Shown here: piece after piece, positions 1-8,663 of the stretch
Numbering within the stretch: the stretch's first letter is position 1
Layout of the letters: the number at the start of each line of letters is the position of its first letter
Source: Thermogemmatispora tikiterensis
Lineage (GTDB): Bacteria > Chloroflexota > Ktedonobacteria > Ktedonobacterales > Ktedonobacteraceae
DNA length: 64,000 nucleotides
Reading direction: 5' to 3'
Assembly: GCF_003268475.1 (NCBI RefSeq)
Contig: NZ_MCIF01000002.1
Span: 2,639,312 to 2,703,311 of the forward strand
Position numbers and translations under genes: made by a program
Notes under the pieces: generated by a model
The model's input: only the letters and a program-made list of their open reading frames with translations
The model's database searches: none
What the model was told of the DNA's origin: nothing

Positions 1-1739
1 CGATCGTTAGCGGTCACAATGACATTAAACGAGACGATCCGCGCCAGCGAAGAATTAATGGCATCGCGCAGGTCCTGCCCCAGAATCAGGATTAGACCAA
101 CCGTGAAGATGCCAACGAAGAGGGCCAGCATCGTGGTAGTGGTACGCGCCCGCTGCCGTCCGATATTACGCAAGGCCATCTTGATATTGGCCTTCCAGGT
201 GGCGGGTAAGAAGACTACCACTAGCCCAGCCACGGCTGCCAGCAAGAGCAGCGAGCCAAAGACGGGCAGCACCAGGGTGATCAGGCCGGCAATCACCAGG
301 GCCACCACAATCAAAGCGAGAAAGCCAATATTGAGCCGCTCCGGTACCGGCAGCAGACTAATGACAATAACAGCCAGGACAAAGAAGAGGCTGAGCAGGC
401 CGAGGAAGATGAAGGTCCCATAGACGACGCCGATTCCCAGCCCAACGTTGTTGTTGAGCACTACAATAGCCATGCCACAAAAGAGCAGCGAGAGCAACAA
501 GAGGAGACCAGCCGTGAGAGCATAACTGCCAGGGCGAAAGCCCTCCGGGAGATCGCGGATAACGCTCAGTGGGCGAATATTGGCCGCCTGAACGATCGGC
601 ATCAGACCAAAGATGAGGGCGGTCCCCAGACCGATGAGCACTCCACCTACGAGGATGAGCGGGTCAAAGCTGACTGGCAGATTGAGCATAAAGAGGTGCA
701 TGATCAGGCCGCGCGCCAGCAGACTGACCCCCAGGCCGATGGCAGAGCCAATCACTCCCCCAACGAGTCCAAGCAGGCCGGCCTCCAGACCAAAGAGCAG
801 GTAAAGATCGCGCCGTCGATAGCCAGTGGTCTTAAGCATGGCGATCTCAGTGCGCCGTCTCAAGAGCAGCACCTGCATGGTGTGAACAATACCCACTCCT
901 CCAATAAGCAGCGCCAGTAAACCAGCGATCTCCAGGAACTTGCGGATATAGTCAACCTGCTGCTCATCGGCCTTTAAAGCGTCCGTCGCCGTCTGCGTCG
1001 AGGCGTAATAGAACTGGTTCTGAACAGCCTTGGCTACTTGATCAGCACGAGCTTGATCGTTATTAGTCGATATATAAATGCTGTCATAAAGCAAAGGCTG
1101 GTCAGGGGCAGCTGTCTGATAGGTAGCCGCCGATAGGTACATAGTACTGCCCGCTGTGGCGGCCAGGCCCTCATCGGCGATGACGCCGGCAATGGTGACA
1201 TGGAAGATGCTTCCAGTACCAGTAGAGCTGTCAGGGCTGACATAGATGGTGAGACTATCCCCAACCTTGTAATGATATTGATCCAGAAAATTCTTGGTTA
1301 CCACCACCTGCTGCCCCTGGACCAGGCGAGCAAAGCTGCCGTCGGTGGGCTGGAGGAAGGTAGGTGAGGGAACCACAGGGAAGGTCTGAGGGTCAATCAC
1401 GATGAGAGAGAAGGCCTCACCAATACTTGCCGACAGTCGCGTCGAGGCGCGTGCCGTAATCACCGGGGTATAGGCGCTGATTTCTCCCTGCTCTTTGAGG
1501 CGCTCAAAGAAGGCCAGATCAGTGTTGTTGAAGGGATGAACATAGGCAGCGACCGCAACATCGCCCCCATTGGCCTCACGCACGTTGCTGGTAAAGGCCA
1601 GATTGATCATCTGGCCGACCAGTTCAAGCGAGACGATGGCCAGCACACCTACCGCAATACACAGAATCGCCAGCACACTGCGCTGACCACCCCTGAGAAG
1701 CGAACGCCAGGCATACTTGAAGTAGAGTGAGGCTTTCAT
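1..1739 (-). CDS. ABC transporter permease, FtsX/MacB-like (3' part beyond window)
   Basis: The reading frame is open from ATG at 1739 down to the window edge, about 579 codons with no stop, so the C-terminus lies outside. It starts [20 protein letters not shown] and has a first membrane helix at about residues 18-40. An extracytoplasmic domain of about 250 residues follows, with several VxxxxFLxxYxxKVGD-like segments as in MacB periplasmic core domains, and then FtsX-type helices (LALLIGGVGIVHTMQVLLLRR). Near the window edge a second copy of the N-terminal module begins (ALRNIGRQRARTTTTMLALF), so the full protein probably has two FtsX modules and about 800-900 residues. Its ATG overlaps the stop of the upstream ATPase gene (ATGA), which implies translational coupling and one ABC complex. 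The substrate (lipoprotein, peptide or drug) cannot be told. Confidence 0.85.
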   Translation of the reverse strand, partial: MKASLYFKYAWRSLLRGGQRSVLAILCIAVGVLAIVSLELVGQMINLAFTSNVREANGGDVAVAAYVHPFNNTDLAFFERLKEQGEISAYTPVITARASTRLSASIGEAFSLIVIDPQTFPVVPSPTFLQPTDGSFARLVQGQQVVVTKNFLDQYHYKVGDSLTIYVSPDSSTGTGSIFHVTIAGVIADEGLAATAGSTMYLSAATYQTAAPDQPLLYDSIYISTNNDQARADQVAKAVQNQFYYASTQTATDALKADEQQVDYIRKFLEIAGLLALLIGGVGIVHTMQVLLLRRRTEIAMLKTTGYRRRDLYLLFGLEAGLLGLVGGVIGSAIGLGVSLLARGLIMHLFMLNLPVSFDPLILVGGVLIGLGTALIFGLMPIVQAANIRPLSVIRDLPEGFRPGSYALTAGLLLLLSLLFCGMAIVVLNNNVGLGIGVVYGTFIFLGLLSLFFVLAVIVISLLPVPERLNIGFLALIVVALVIAGLITLVLPVFGSLLLLAAVAGLVVVFLPATWKANIKMALRNIGRQRARTTTTMLALFVGIFTVGLILILGQDLRDAINSSLARIVSFNVIVTAND

Positions 1740-2572
1740 GAGCGGATTGCCTCCTCCCTGAGCACCTCGATAGCGGCAATACGACCGTCAATAATGCGAA
1801 TGGCCCGATCGGCGTGGCTGGCCACCGTCGCATCATGCGTGGCAATAATAAAGGTTTTGCCAGTGGTCTGGCGCAAGTAAGCGATCAGCTGTAGCAGCTT
1901 CTCGCCGTTAGCAGCATCCAGATTCCCAGTAGGCTCATCAGCGATCACCAGGGGAGGATCGGTCGCAAGCGCGCGGGCAATGGCAACACGCTGCTGCTCG
2001 CCCCCAGAAAGCTGCGTCGGGCGATGATTGAGCCGGTGCGAGAGGCCAACCAGCTCCAAGAGTTCCCGCGCCCGTGCGGCTGGCGACCCCTTGTGCTTGC
2101 CGACGTAGAGGGGGATTTCAACGTTCTCTTGAGCCGTGAGGGTGGGGATCAGGTTGAAGGCTTGAAAGACCATGCCGATTTTCTGGTTGCGCACGGCGGC
2201 CAGCCTGCCCTCACTCATCTGCGTGACATCGATACCATCAATGATGACCCGCCCACTAGTCGGGTTGTCCAGGCCGGCAATGATCCCCAGTAAGGTGCTC
2301 TTGCCCGAACCCGAAGGTCCCACGATGGCAATGAACTCCCCTTGCCTCACGCTGAAACTGATACCGCGCAGAATCTCAATACGCTCGTGACCGAGTGGCA
2401 GGCTGCGCGTTACCTCCTCAACCTGCAAGATGGTCTTCCCCAGCACTGAAGATCCCTGCTCACCGACCGCTGCCGCCGCAGGCTGGAGTTTGGACTGGCC
2501 TGTACCCTGATCGCCTTGCGCTCTTTCTTCCATCACAGTGATCTCTCCTTCTGTCCCGGTTACATTTGACAA
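1736..2572 (-). CDS. ABC transporter ATP-binding protein, LolD/MacB type
   Basis: Nucleotide-binding subunit of 278 aa that powers the FtsX-like permease directly downstream. It has a Walker A (GPSGSGKST), Q-loop region ([16 protein letters not shown]), ABC signature ([15 protein letters not shown]), Walker B ([12 protein letters not shown]) and H-loop (IIATHD). The N-terminal ~45 residues form a Gln/Glu/Gly-rich tail that the family does not need. A later start at residue 15 (MEERAQG) is therefore possible. The ATPase plus FtsX permease pair is the layout of MacAB/LolCDE-type mechanotransmission transporters. A consensus promoter with an inverted repeat sits about 135 bp upstream. Confidence 0.93.
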   Translation of the reverse strand: MSNVTGTEGEITVMEERAQGDQGTGQSKLQPAAAAVGEQGSSVLGKTILQVEEVTRSLPLGHERIEILRGISFSVRQGEFIAIVGPSGSGKSTLLGIIAGLDNPTSGRVIIDGIDVTQMSEGRLAAVRNQKIGMVFQAFNLIPTLTAQENVEIPLYVGKHKGSPAARARELLELVGLSHRLNHRPTQLSGGEQQRVAIARALATDPPLVIADEPTGNLDAANGEKLLQLIAYLRQTTGKTFIIATHDATVASHADRAIRIIDGRIAAIEVLREEAIRS

Positions 2573-2714
2573 GTGGTTGCTCGCTCTGTCTCCTCACCTT
2601 TCCCTCACAAGGCATATGATACCCCCCCCAGAGGGAAGAGGATAGCTGGTTGCTCGCCCGGCGGCGATCTGCCGATCCTCCGACTGGCTATAGCTTATTG
2701 TTATAGCTTTCGAA

Positions 2715-2744
2715 TTTATAACATACTGTTATCTGATCTGTCAA
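2715..2744 (-). promoter_or_regulatory. Promoter with embedded operator-like inverted repeat for the ABC operon
   Basis: On the minus strand TTGACA (2744-2739) and TATAAA (2720-2715) are separated by 18 bp. The spacer and -10 box are covered by the inverted repeat ATAACA-TAC-TGTTAT (2718-2732). A protein bound there would block RNA polymerase, so a repressor-controlled transporter is inferred. No regulator gene is adjacent. A direct repeat TATAGCTT (2689-2696, 2703-2710) lies just downstream. The rest of 2573-3200 holds no convincing gene. Confidence 0.6.
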
Positions 2745-2902
2745 GGGGGCAATAGTGCCTTAATTAGGGCAATGTGGAGCTTTCTCGGTGCACATTGGTC
2801 AAAGTCTGGCGCCAAGCCAGGGGGACGGGGCGGCCAGAGAGAAGGGGACACCGGGCTGCGTCGGTCCAAGAGTCCGGGATAGGCAAGTATCATCAACTAT
2901 GC

Positions 2903-2908
2903 TATACT
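2903..2908 (+). promoter_or_regulatory. Extended -10 element, possible secDF promoter
   Basis: TGCTATACT (extended -10, TGn plus TATACT at 2903-2908) lies about 290 bp upstream of secD. No good -35 is present at 17 bp, as is usual for extended -10 promoters. The long leader to secD shows no recognised riboswitch. Confidence 0.35.
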
Positions 2909-3200
2909 GCACAGGAACTCATCGTACAGCCTTGACAGAGGAAACAGCGAGCAACTGGCAAGAATCGAACAACAGCGACCGCCTGCGCGCATCAGCGGCC
3001 CGGTCCACACAGCCTATAAGCAATGTTGCTGGCTTCGGCGCGTTTTGGCAGGCGCTGGTCAAACCCAATACCATCTCTTTTCCTGAGTTTCCTTCCCCGG
3101 GATCTCAGCAGTGCGGGCAGGACGGCAAGGAGAGCCAGCGTCCGTGCAAGCGGGCAACGGGGAGGGGAGCCAGGCAGAGAGCGAGGAGAACGTAGACGCT

Positions 3201-4577
3201 ATGCGTAGAGGAACAGCCCTACTCCTCCTGCTGATCGTCATCCTGGCAGCCTGTGCGGCCTATATTGACTGGCCCAATACGCCGGGTATCCACATTCTGG
3301 GGATCAACCACGATTTCAAGGTCAATCTGGGACTGGATCTGCAGGGAGGCGTACGCGCCTTATTGGTGCCATCTAACCCCAATGAACAGGTGACCGATGA
3401 GACCATCCAGGCCGCCCGCAATCTGATTGAGCAGCGCGTCAATGGCGGTCTGGGCGTATCGGAGCCGAGCATCCGTGTGCAGCAGAACGGTAACCAGTAC
3501 AGCATCTCAGTGGAGCTGCCGGGCTTCAACACCGGTAACCAGACGCAGGCCCTGCAGACGCTGCTGCAGGCGGGCAACCTCGAATTCTGGGATACTGGCT
3601 CGACTCCGCTCACCGAGAATAGCACGTTCGACCCTAGCCAATATACCAGCACTAACCCGGGCGGCAAGCCCTGGTTTACCGGCAAGGATCTCGATCCCAG
3701 CCAGATCGGCGTGAGCACGGACTCGTCAGGTCAGCTGCAGATCAACTTTGCCATGAAGGGTGACGCTGTCTCCAAATTCGGCCAGTTCACTCAGCAGCAC
3801 ATCGGCGACTACCTGACCGTCACCCTCGACCGCAAGGTTATTCAGTCTGCAGTGATTCAGAGTGCCATCAACGGCCCAGGGGTCATCACCGGTCGCTTTA
3901 CCCTCCAGGAGGCCCAATCGATCGCGACGGTCCTGCGCTACGGAGCCTTGCCCATCGCACTCAAGATCGCTAGCCTGCAGACAGTCGGTCCTACACTGGG
4001 CACCGACTCGATTCAGAAGAGTCTGATCGCCGGGGCCATTGGTCTGAGCATGGTGGTGCTCTTCATGCTTCTCTACTACCGCCTGCCCGGCCTGCTGGCC
4101 GATCTGGCCCTGGCGCTCTATGCCGGACTCACCTTTGCTGTCTTCAAGCTTATCGGCGTCACTCTGACGCTGGCCGGAATTGCCGGCTTCATCCTCTCGA
4201 TTGGCATGGCGGTGGACGCCAATGTCTTGATCTTTGAGCGAGTCAAGGAAGAGCTACGCGCCGGTCGCTTACTGGCAGCAGCGATCGATGCCGGCTGGAA
4301 GCGCGCCTGGCCTTCGATCCGTGACTCCAACTTCTCTACTATCATCACATGCCTGGTGCTCTTCTTCTTCGGCAACACCTTCGGCGCCACGATCATCAGC
4401 GGTTTCGCTACTACGCTTATCCTGGGCGTGCTGATCAGCATGTTCACTGCCATTGTGGTGACACGGACCTTCTTGAACGTGCTGGTGCCGACAGGAGTCA
4501 TCAACCATCCCGCCCTCTTCGGTCTGCCCGCCGGCTCAATCGCGGCGGCGACTGCAGGACGGCGTAGCTCGCTGTAA
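3201..4577 (+). CDS. secD: Protein translocase subunit SecD
   Basis: SecD works with SecF at the SecYEG channel, using the proton gradient to pull exported proteins across the membrane. I chose ATG 3201 (MRRGTALLLLLIVIL, first helix) rather than an upstream start at 3111, because the extra ~30 residues are polar and unlike SecD; GAGGAG lies about 12 bp upstream. The protein is 458 aa, at the short end for SecD. Visible hallmarks are LGLDLQGG at about residue 45, the large P1 extracytoplasmic domain, and C-terminal RND-type helices with VDANVLIFERVKEE. It is followed after 12 bp by secF. Confidence 0.95.
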   Translation: MRRGTALLLLLIVILAACAAYIDWPNTPGIHILGINHDFKVNLGLDLQGGVRALLVPSNPNEQVTDETIQAARNLIEQRVNGGLGVSEPSIRVQQNGNQYSISVELPGFNTGNQTQALQTLLQAGNLEFWDTGSTPLTENSTFDPSQYTSTNPGGKPWFTGKDLDPSQIGVSTDSSGQLQINFAMKGDAVSKFGQFTQQHIGDYLTVTLDRKVIQSAVIQSAINGPGVITGRFTLQEAQSIATVLRYGALPIALKIASLQTVGPTLGTDSIQKSLIAGAIGLSMVVLFMLLYYRLPGLLADLALALYAGLTFAVFKLIGVTLTLAGIAGFILSIGMAVDANVLIFERVKEELRAGRLLAAAIDAGWKRAWPSIRDSNFSTIITCLVLFFFGNTFGATIISGFATTLILGVLISMFTAIVVTRTFLNVLVPTGVINHPALFGLPAGSIAAATAGRRSSL

Positions 4578-4589
4578 GAGGAGGCTGCC

Positions 4590-6098
4590 GTGTTCAGGCT
4601 CGTTGAAAAGCGCTATCTCTTCCTGGCGCTCTCGCTGCTGGTGATCGTACCTGGTACCCTATCCCTGATCTTTAAAGGGCTTAATGTCGGCATCGACTTC
4701 GCCGGCGGATCTTCTCTCAGCCTGCGACCAGAAAAGCAGCTAACCATCACAACCGTGCGTAACCTGCTTAGACCCTTCCCACTCAAGGATGTGCAGGTCC
4801 AGCTCGGCAACGATCAGACGCTGGCCGGCAAGGGTACGGTCTGGGTACGCTTGAATACGACAATCGACAGTACAGTTCAGAACGCGATCAAGAAGGACCT
4901 GCAGACGCTCTATAAGAGCACGAGTCTGGGGATTACCTTCGATGACCTGGTCTACAGCGGAAAGAAGGTCACGATCGTCACGGTGACCAACTTCCCCACA
5001 GGGGTCACTCCCAAGGTGGAGGACATCCGCAATGCTCTGAGCAAGCTGCCTGATACGACCGATACGACGAAGGCCACCTCCTCTAGCAGTGTCTCGTCAG
5101 CCACTCCTACGCCGACCTCGGGGCCTTCGGTAGCGCGCACGCCGACCCCAACGGCCAGCGCCCCAACCAAGGCAACGGCTACGGCTGCGGCTCAGGCAAC
5201 GGCTACGGCTGCGGCCAAGCAGGTGACGCCTACCGCCACGGCGACTGCTACGGCTACGCCAACCGCCACGCCGTCGAGCAGCTCTAGTAGTAACGCGGCC
5301 ACCATCCCAGTCAAGGTTATGGACATCCGTCAGGGGACCACGACCCAGACGATCAATATTCTGACAGTGACCCCTCTGGATGCCAATCTGCAGGCCGCGA
5401 TCGAAAGCGCCTTTATCAATCAGGGCAATACCTATGTGCAGCTGCTCCAGACGGCTACTGTTCAGGGGTCGGTGGCAGCCGATACACAGCGCAATGCTAT
5501 TCTGGCAGTTGTCGCAGCCTCCATTTTGATCCTGCTCTATATCTGGTTCGCCTTCCGCAAGGTGCCGCGTCCCTGGCGCTATGGTGTCTGCGCCGTGCTC
5601 GCGCTGGTGCACGACGTGCTGGTGGTGCTGGGGGTCTCTTCGATTCTAGGCTGGACGGTTGGATTCCAGGTTGACTCGCTCTTTATCACCGCCTTGCTTA
5701 CGGTGATCGGCTTCTCGGTTCACGATACCATTGTGGTTTTTGACCGCATCCGTGAGAACATGCAGCGGCGCACCGTTGAAACGTTCGAGGAGGTGGTGAA
5801 TGCCAGTCTGATACAAACAATGGCGCGCTCGCTGAACACTTCGCTGACGGTGCTCCTCACCCTGGCTGCGCTGACGCTTTTTGGCGGCGTCTCGATCCGA
5901 CCTTTCACGGGGACGCTGCTGCTCGGCATCTTCAGCGGCACGTACTCGTCTATCTTTAACGCCAGTATGCTGCTGGTAATTTGGGAGAAAGGCGAGCTTG
6001 GTCTGAGCTGGCTACGAGCCCGTTTTGGCGGTGCAGGTGCCACTGCTCCGAGTGGGCGTCGCGCTCGCGAGCGCGAGCTGACTTCGACCCGCGGCTAA
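4590..6098 (+). CDS. secF: Protein translocase subunit SecF with low-complexity insert
   Basis: Partner of SecD in Sec translocation. GTG 4590 is preceded by GAGGAGG at ideal distance. The first helix (LFLALSLLVIVPG) is followed by NVGIDFAGGSSL, a SecF signature. C-terminal helices include ALVHDVLVVLG and VIGFSVHDTIVVFDRIREN. Total length is 502 aa against roughly 300 usual for SecF. The excess is largely a Thr/Ala/Pro/Ser tract at about residues 155-236 (nt 5055-5300), made of TATA/TPTP-like repeats, inside the extracytoplasmic P1 region. The tail after the last helix is short and basic. Function is not in doubt; the insert is the oddity. Confidence 0.95.
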   Translation: MFRLVEKRYLFLALSLLVIVPGTLSLIFKGLNVGIDFAGGSSLSLRPEKQLTITTVRNLLRPFPLKDVQVQLGNDQTLAGKGTVWVRLNTTIDSTVQNAIKKDLQTLYKSTSLGITFDDLVYSGKKVTIVTVTNFPTGVTPKVEDIRNALSKLPDTTDTTKATSSSSVSSATPTPTSGPSVARTPTPTASAPTKATATAAAQATATAAAKQVTPTATATATATPTATPSSSSSSNAATIPVKVMDIRQGTTTQTINILTVTPLDANLQAAIESAFINQGNTYVQLLQTATVQGSVAADTQRNAILAVVAASILILLYIWFAFRKVPRPWRYGVCAVLALVHDVLVVLGVSSILGWTVGFQVDSLFITALLTVIGFSVHDTIVVFDRIRENMQRRTVETFEEVVNASLIQTMARSLNTSLTVLLTLAALTLFGGVSIRPFTGTLLLGIFSGTYSSIFNASMLLVIWEKGELGLSWLRARFGGAGATAPSGRRARERELTSTRG

Positions 6099-6247
6099 CC
6101 TGCCGATATCGCCTGCGAAGCATGTACCTGCCTGGTTCACCTTTCCTGGCTGAGCGGACCAGCGATCCAGGCAGAAGCATACGCAAGAAAGCATCAACTG
6201 GCTACTCTTCAGGTCTCTCCTGAACGAGTAAGAGGTAGAGAACGGTT

Positions 6248-7192
6248 ATGCTCACTGGCATTGACCATGTGATCATCGGGGTCAAGGATCTGGAGGGGGC
6301 GAGTGCTCTCTTCACCGAGCAGCTGGGTTTGACCGTCTCTGGCGGCGGGCGCCACCCCGCCGCCGGGACGGCTAATCGTATTATTGTGATCGGCGACACC
6401 TATCTGGAACTGATTACGGTGATAGCGCCGGATGAGGCTCAGCCTGCTATGCTGGAACGCCTCGCCAAGGGAGAAGGCTATTGGAACTTCGCTCTGGCGT
6501 CCGATGCGATTGAGGCAGATTGCCAGCGAATGCGAGCACGCGGGGTGCCCGTGCTAGGCCCCACACGCGGAGAGCTACGAGCCAGCGATGGCCGCTCTCG
6601 CTCCTGGCTACGCGCCGATATCGAGCGTCCCGACCTGGCCCAGCGCTATCCTTTCCTGATCCAGCACGACAGCAGCGGAGAGGAGCGCCGTTTTCGCCTT
6701 GCTGGCTGGCAGCAGCCACCTCACCACCCATTGGGGGCGGTGCGCGTCTCCAGTGTGACGATCGCTGTGGCCGATCTGGACGAGGGCCGGCGGCGCTTCA
6801 GCCACATCTATGGGCTGGAGGCCTCCCCTCCCTACACAGGCGAGGCCGACCACTGGGAAGCACTGCTGGCGGCTTTTCCTCTGGGGAATGGCTTCCAGAG
6901 CTTTGAACTGGCCGCTCCTCTAGCGCTGGCCAGCGCTGAGAACTCGCTCGTTGATCCGCTCCCGGGCTGGGAGCAGCCTTTGCCGGAGCCAGCCAGTCTG
7001 AGGCACTTTCTCCAGAAGGTGGGCGAGAATCTCTGTCGGATGACGCTGGAGGTTGCCGATCTGCAAGCAGCCCGGCGCTATCTGGACCAGCACGGAGTAA
7101 CTTATATGCTCCAGGAGCAGCCTCAAGCAGCCCTCTGGATTCATCCAGACGTTACGTGCGGAGCTGCTATTGTGCTACACCAACTTTCCTGA
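6248..7192 (+). CDS. VOC-fold (glyoxalase-like) protein
   Basis: A 314-aa protein with two vicinal-oxygen-chelate modules. The first starts at LTGIDHVIIGVKDLEGASALF with RIIVIGDTYLELITV. The second begins near residue 163 at VSSVTIAVADLDEGRRRF, with a terminal strand CGAAIVLHQL. The layout resembles the glyoxalase-like domain family (PF13468 type), whose members bind a divalent metal; the reaction of most is unknown. It stands alone, about 150 bp after secF, with AGAGG-like sequence before ATG 6248. It could be a ring-cleavage or isomerase-type enzyme, but nothing nearby names a substrate. Confidence 0.75.
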   Translation: MLTGIDHVIIGVKDLEGASALFTEQLGLTVSGGGRHPAAGTANRIIVIGDTYLELITVIAPDEAQPAMLERLAKGEGYWNFALASDAIEADCQRMRARGVPVLGPTRGELRASDGRSRSWLRADIERPDLAQRYPFLIQHDSSGEERRFRLAGWQQPPHHPLGAVRVSSVTIAVADLDEGRRRFSHIYGLEASPPYTGEADHWEALLAAFPLGNGFQSFELAAPLALASAENSLVDPLPGWEQPLPEPASLRHFLQKVGENLCRMTLEVADLQAARRYLDQHGVTYMLQEQPQAALWIHPDVTCGAAIVLHQLS

Positions 7193-7324
7193 GTGATCAG
7201 AAGGGAAAGCCAGCACTTAGAAGTAGGTCAGAGCGCAGGAGCAGAAGTGAGCAGCGGCGGAGCAGGCGAGGCCTGGAGCCGGTCCGGCCAGCGCTCCGGC
7301 TGAGCTACCTATTTCAGCCTCCTC

Positions 7325-7966
7325 CTACTCCGCCGCTGCGATTTGAAAGCGCAGCTTTCGCTTGAAGACTTTCTCGAACAGATCGGCTTTTTCGTGAGCC
7401 TGGTCAAGCTCCTCATCAAGATCAGCCAGGGGGCGTGTCCAGAGTTGAATGGTCCAGCGCTCCCGGGTGCACTCTTCGGGTACACTGGCCAGACGCAGGA
7501 CACGAGCATCGTGGTTGTAGTCGAGGGCATCGGCAATGCGCAAGAGGGCCGCGAGCATGGAGACGCGCTTACGCGCTGGGCGGCTCATGACCGCATATTC
7601 CTCGTGAGCCAGACTCGGCAAGGCTCTCCGATGATAGCGTGCAATGCAAGCAATCTCGTGACGCTCCTCGTCGGAAAAGTCAGGGAGCGGGGTCTCTTTG
7701 ATGAGACGGAAGGAATGCTTGTGGTGACGCCGCTCTTCAACGAGCATGCCTGTGTTGTGTAAGAGGGCTGCGCGCTCTAGCAGACGCTGGGCTTTGGTAT
7801 CAAGTCTATGCAACGATTCTGTGGCCGCAAAGAGCTGCAAGGAGAGGCGCGCCACATGACGGGCATGGGGCCAGTCTTCGACTTGCAATCCCCCGCTGAG
7901 CTGCAACTCTTCGGGTGTGGGCTGAGGAAGTTGCCACCACTCTAATTGATCTTCTATGGAATGCAT
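7325..7966 (-). CDS. HD-fold protein, Ppx/GppA C-terminal-like, with altered HD motif
   Basis: A 213-aa protein resembling the stand-alone C-terminal domain of Ppx/GppA exopolyphosphatases. Seen are HARHVARLSLQLF (about residues 34-46), LLHNTG (about 69), HHKHSF (about 82) and IARYHRRALP (about 107). In the family the second motif reads LLHD; here Asp is replaced by Asn, which may weaken metal binding. It ends a minus-strand cluster with a CHAD protein and a Ppx-CHAD fusion, so a role in polyphosphate or (p)ppGpp turnover, or in binding polyphosphate, is inferred. A gap of 172 bp separates it from the CHAD gene, so it may have its own promoter. Confidence 0.8.
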   Translation of the reverse strand: MHSIEDQLEWWQLPQPTPEELQLSGGLQVEDWPHARHVARLSLQLFAATESLHRLDTKAQRLLERAALLHNTGMLVEERRHHKHSFRLIKETPLPDFSDEERHEIACIARYHRRALPSLAHEEYAVMSRPARKRVSMLAALLRIADALDYNHDARVLRLASVPEECTRERWTIQLWTRPLADLDEELDQAHEKADLFEKVFKRKLRFQIAAAE

Positions 7967-8138
7967 GCGGTATACCCACCTTTATACGCCACGCTCTTCA
8001 ACAGACCATGCTTTGTAGCATAGTTTTAACCTGGCGTTTACTATCCCTTTACCTGTTCTTATTGTACACCAGATTGACGAAGACTGCCGTGCAGAGAAGA
8101 ACCAGCTTGCGCAGGCCTGCGAATGCCACTCCGCTCCG

Positions 8139-8660
8139 CTAGCTACGTAAGAGGGCTTGCAGCTCTTGTCGAAAGTGACGAGCTTCAAGCTCGTACCAAT
8201 GTTGACGGAAGGTGAAGAAATGCACTTCGCGCTCTTGGAGGAGACGCGGTAGCAAGTGACGGAGGCTCTCCTGGACCACAGAAGGTGGCTCCCCCAGAGC
8301 CTGGAGAAGGCTTGCGGTCTCCGCCGCCTCATCAACAACGTCCTGTCCGGTCAGTATTCCTTTGAGCAAGGCAATGAGCACATCATGATCGTGGAGTCTT
8401 CCCAGCTCTTCTTGCAGTTGTTCCAGCTCTGCTAGAACAGCATGACACTCTTGCGGTAACACCTCCTGGAATAGCTCCAGCGTATAGCGAAGCCGTTTGA
8501 CAGCAATACGTAGATGGTGCTGGTGCAGCGTGTCGCGCGGATCGTCCGCGGCCCGGCTCCAGCTATAGAGTTCTTCTAAGCGCTGCAAGGCGATTAGTCG
8601 CGCATTGCGTGCGGCAGGAGCACAGGGATCAAGACCTTTGACAGGCTGGGCTTTGGCCAT
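8139..8660 (-). CDS. CHAD domain protein
   Basis: A 173-aa alpha-helical CHAD protein. CHAD domains bind polyphosphate through conserved basic and histidine residues. The signature HQHHLRIAVKRLRYTLELF is at about residues 46-64, with a second helix pair HDHDVLIALL. Only about half of a full-length CHAD (~250 aa) is present, and the upstream Ppx-CHAD fusion also ends in a short CHAD segment. The two may together form the usual two-repeat CHAD fold. It starts 3 bp after the fusion gene, so co-translation is likely. Confidence 0.85.
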   Translation of the reverse strand: MAKAQPVKGLDPCAPAARNARLIALQRLEELYSWSRAADDPRDTLHQHHLRIAVKRLRYTLELFQEVLPQECHAVLAELEQLQEELGRLHDHDVLIALLKGILTGQDVVDEAAETASLLQALGEPPSVVQESLRHLLPRLLQEREVHFFTFRQHWYELEARHFRQELQALLRS

Positions 8661-8663
8661 TCC

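Noticed and set aside
5097..5612. Arg/Gly-rich open frame on the minus strand within secF
   Set aside because: It is the antisense of the Thr/Ala/Pro low-complexity insert.
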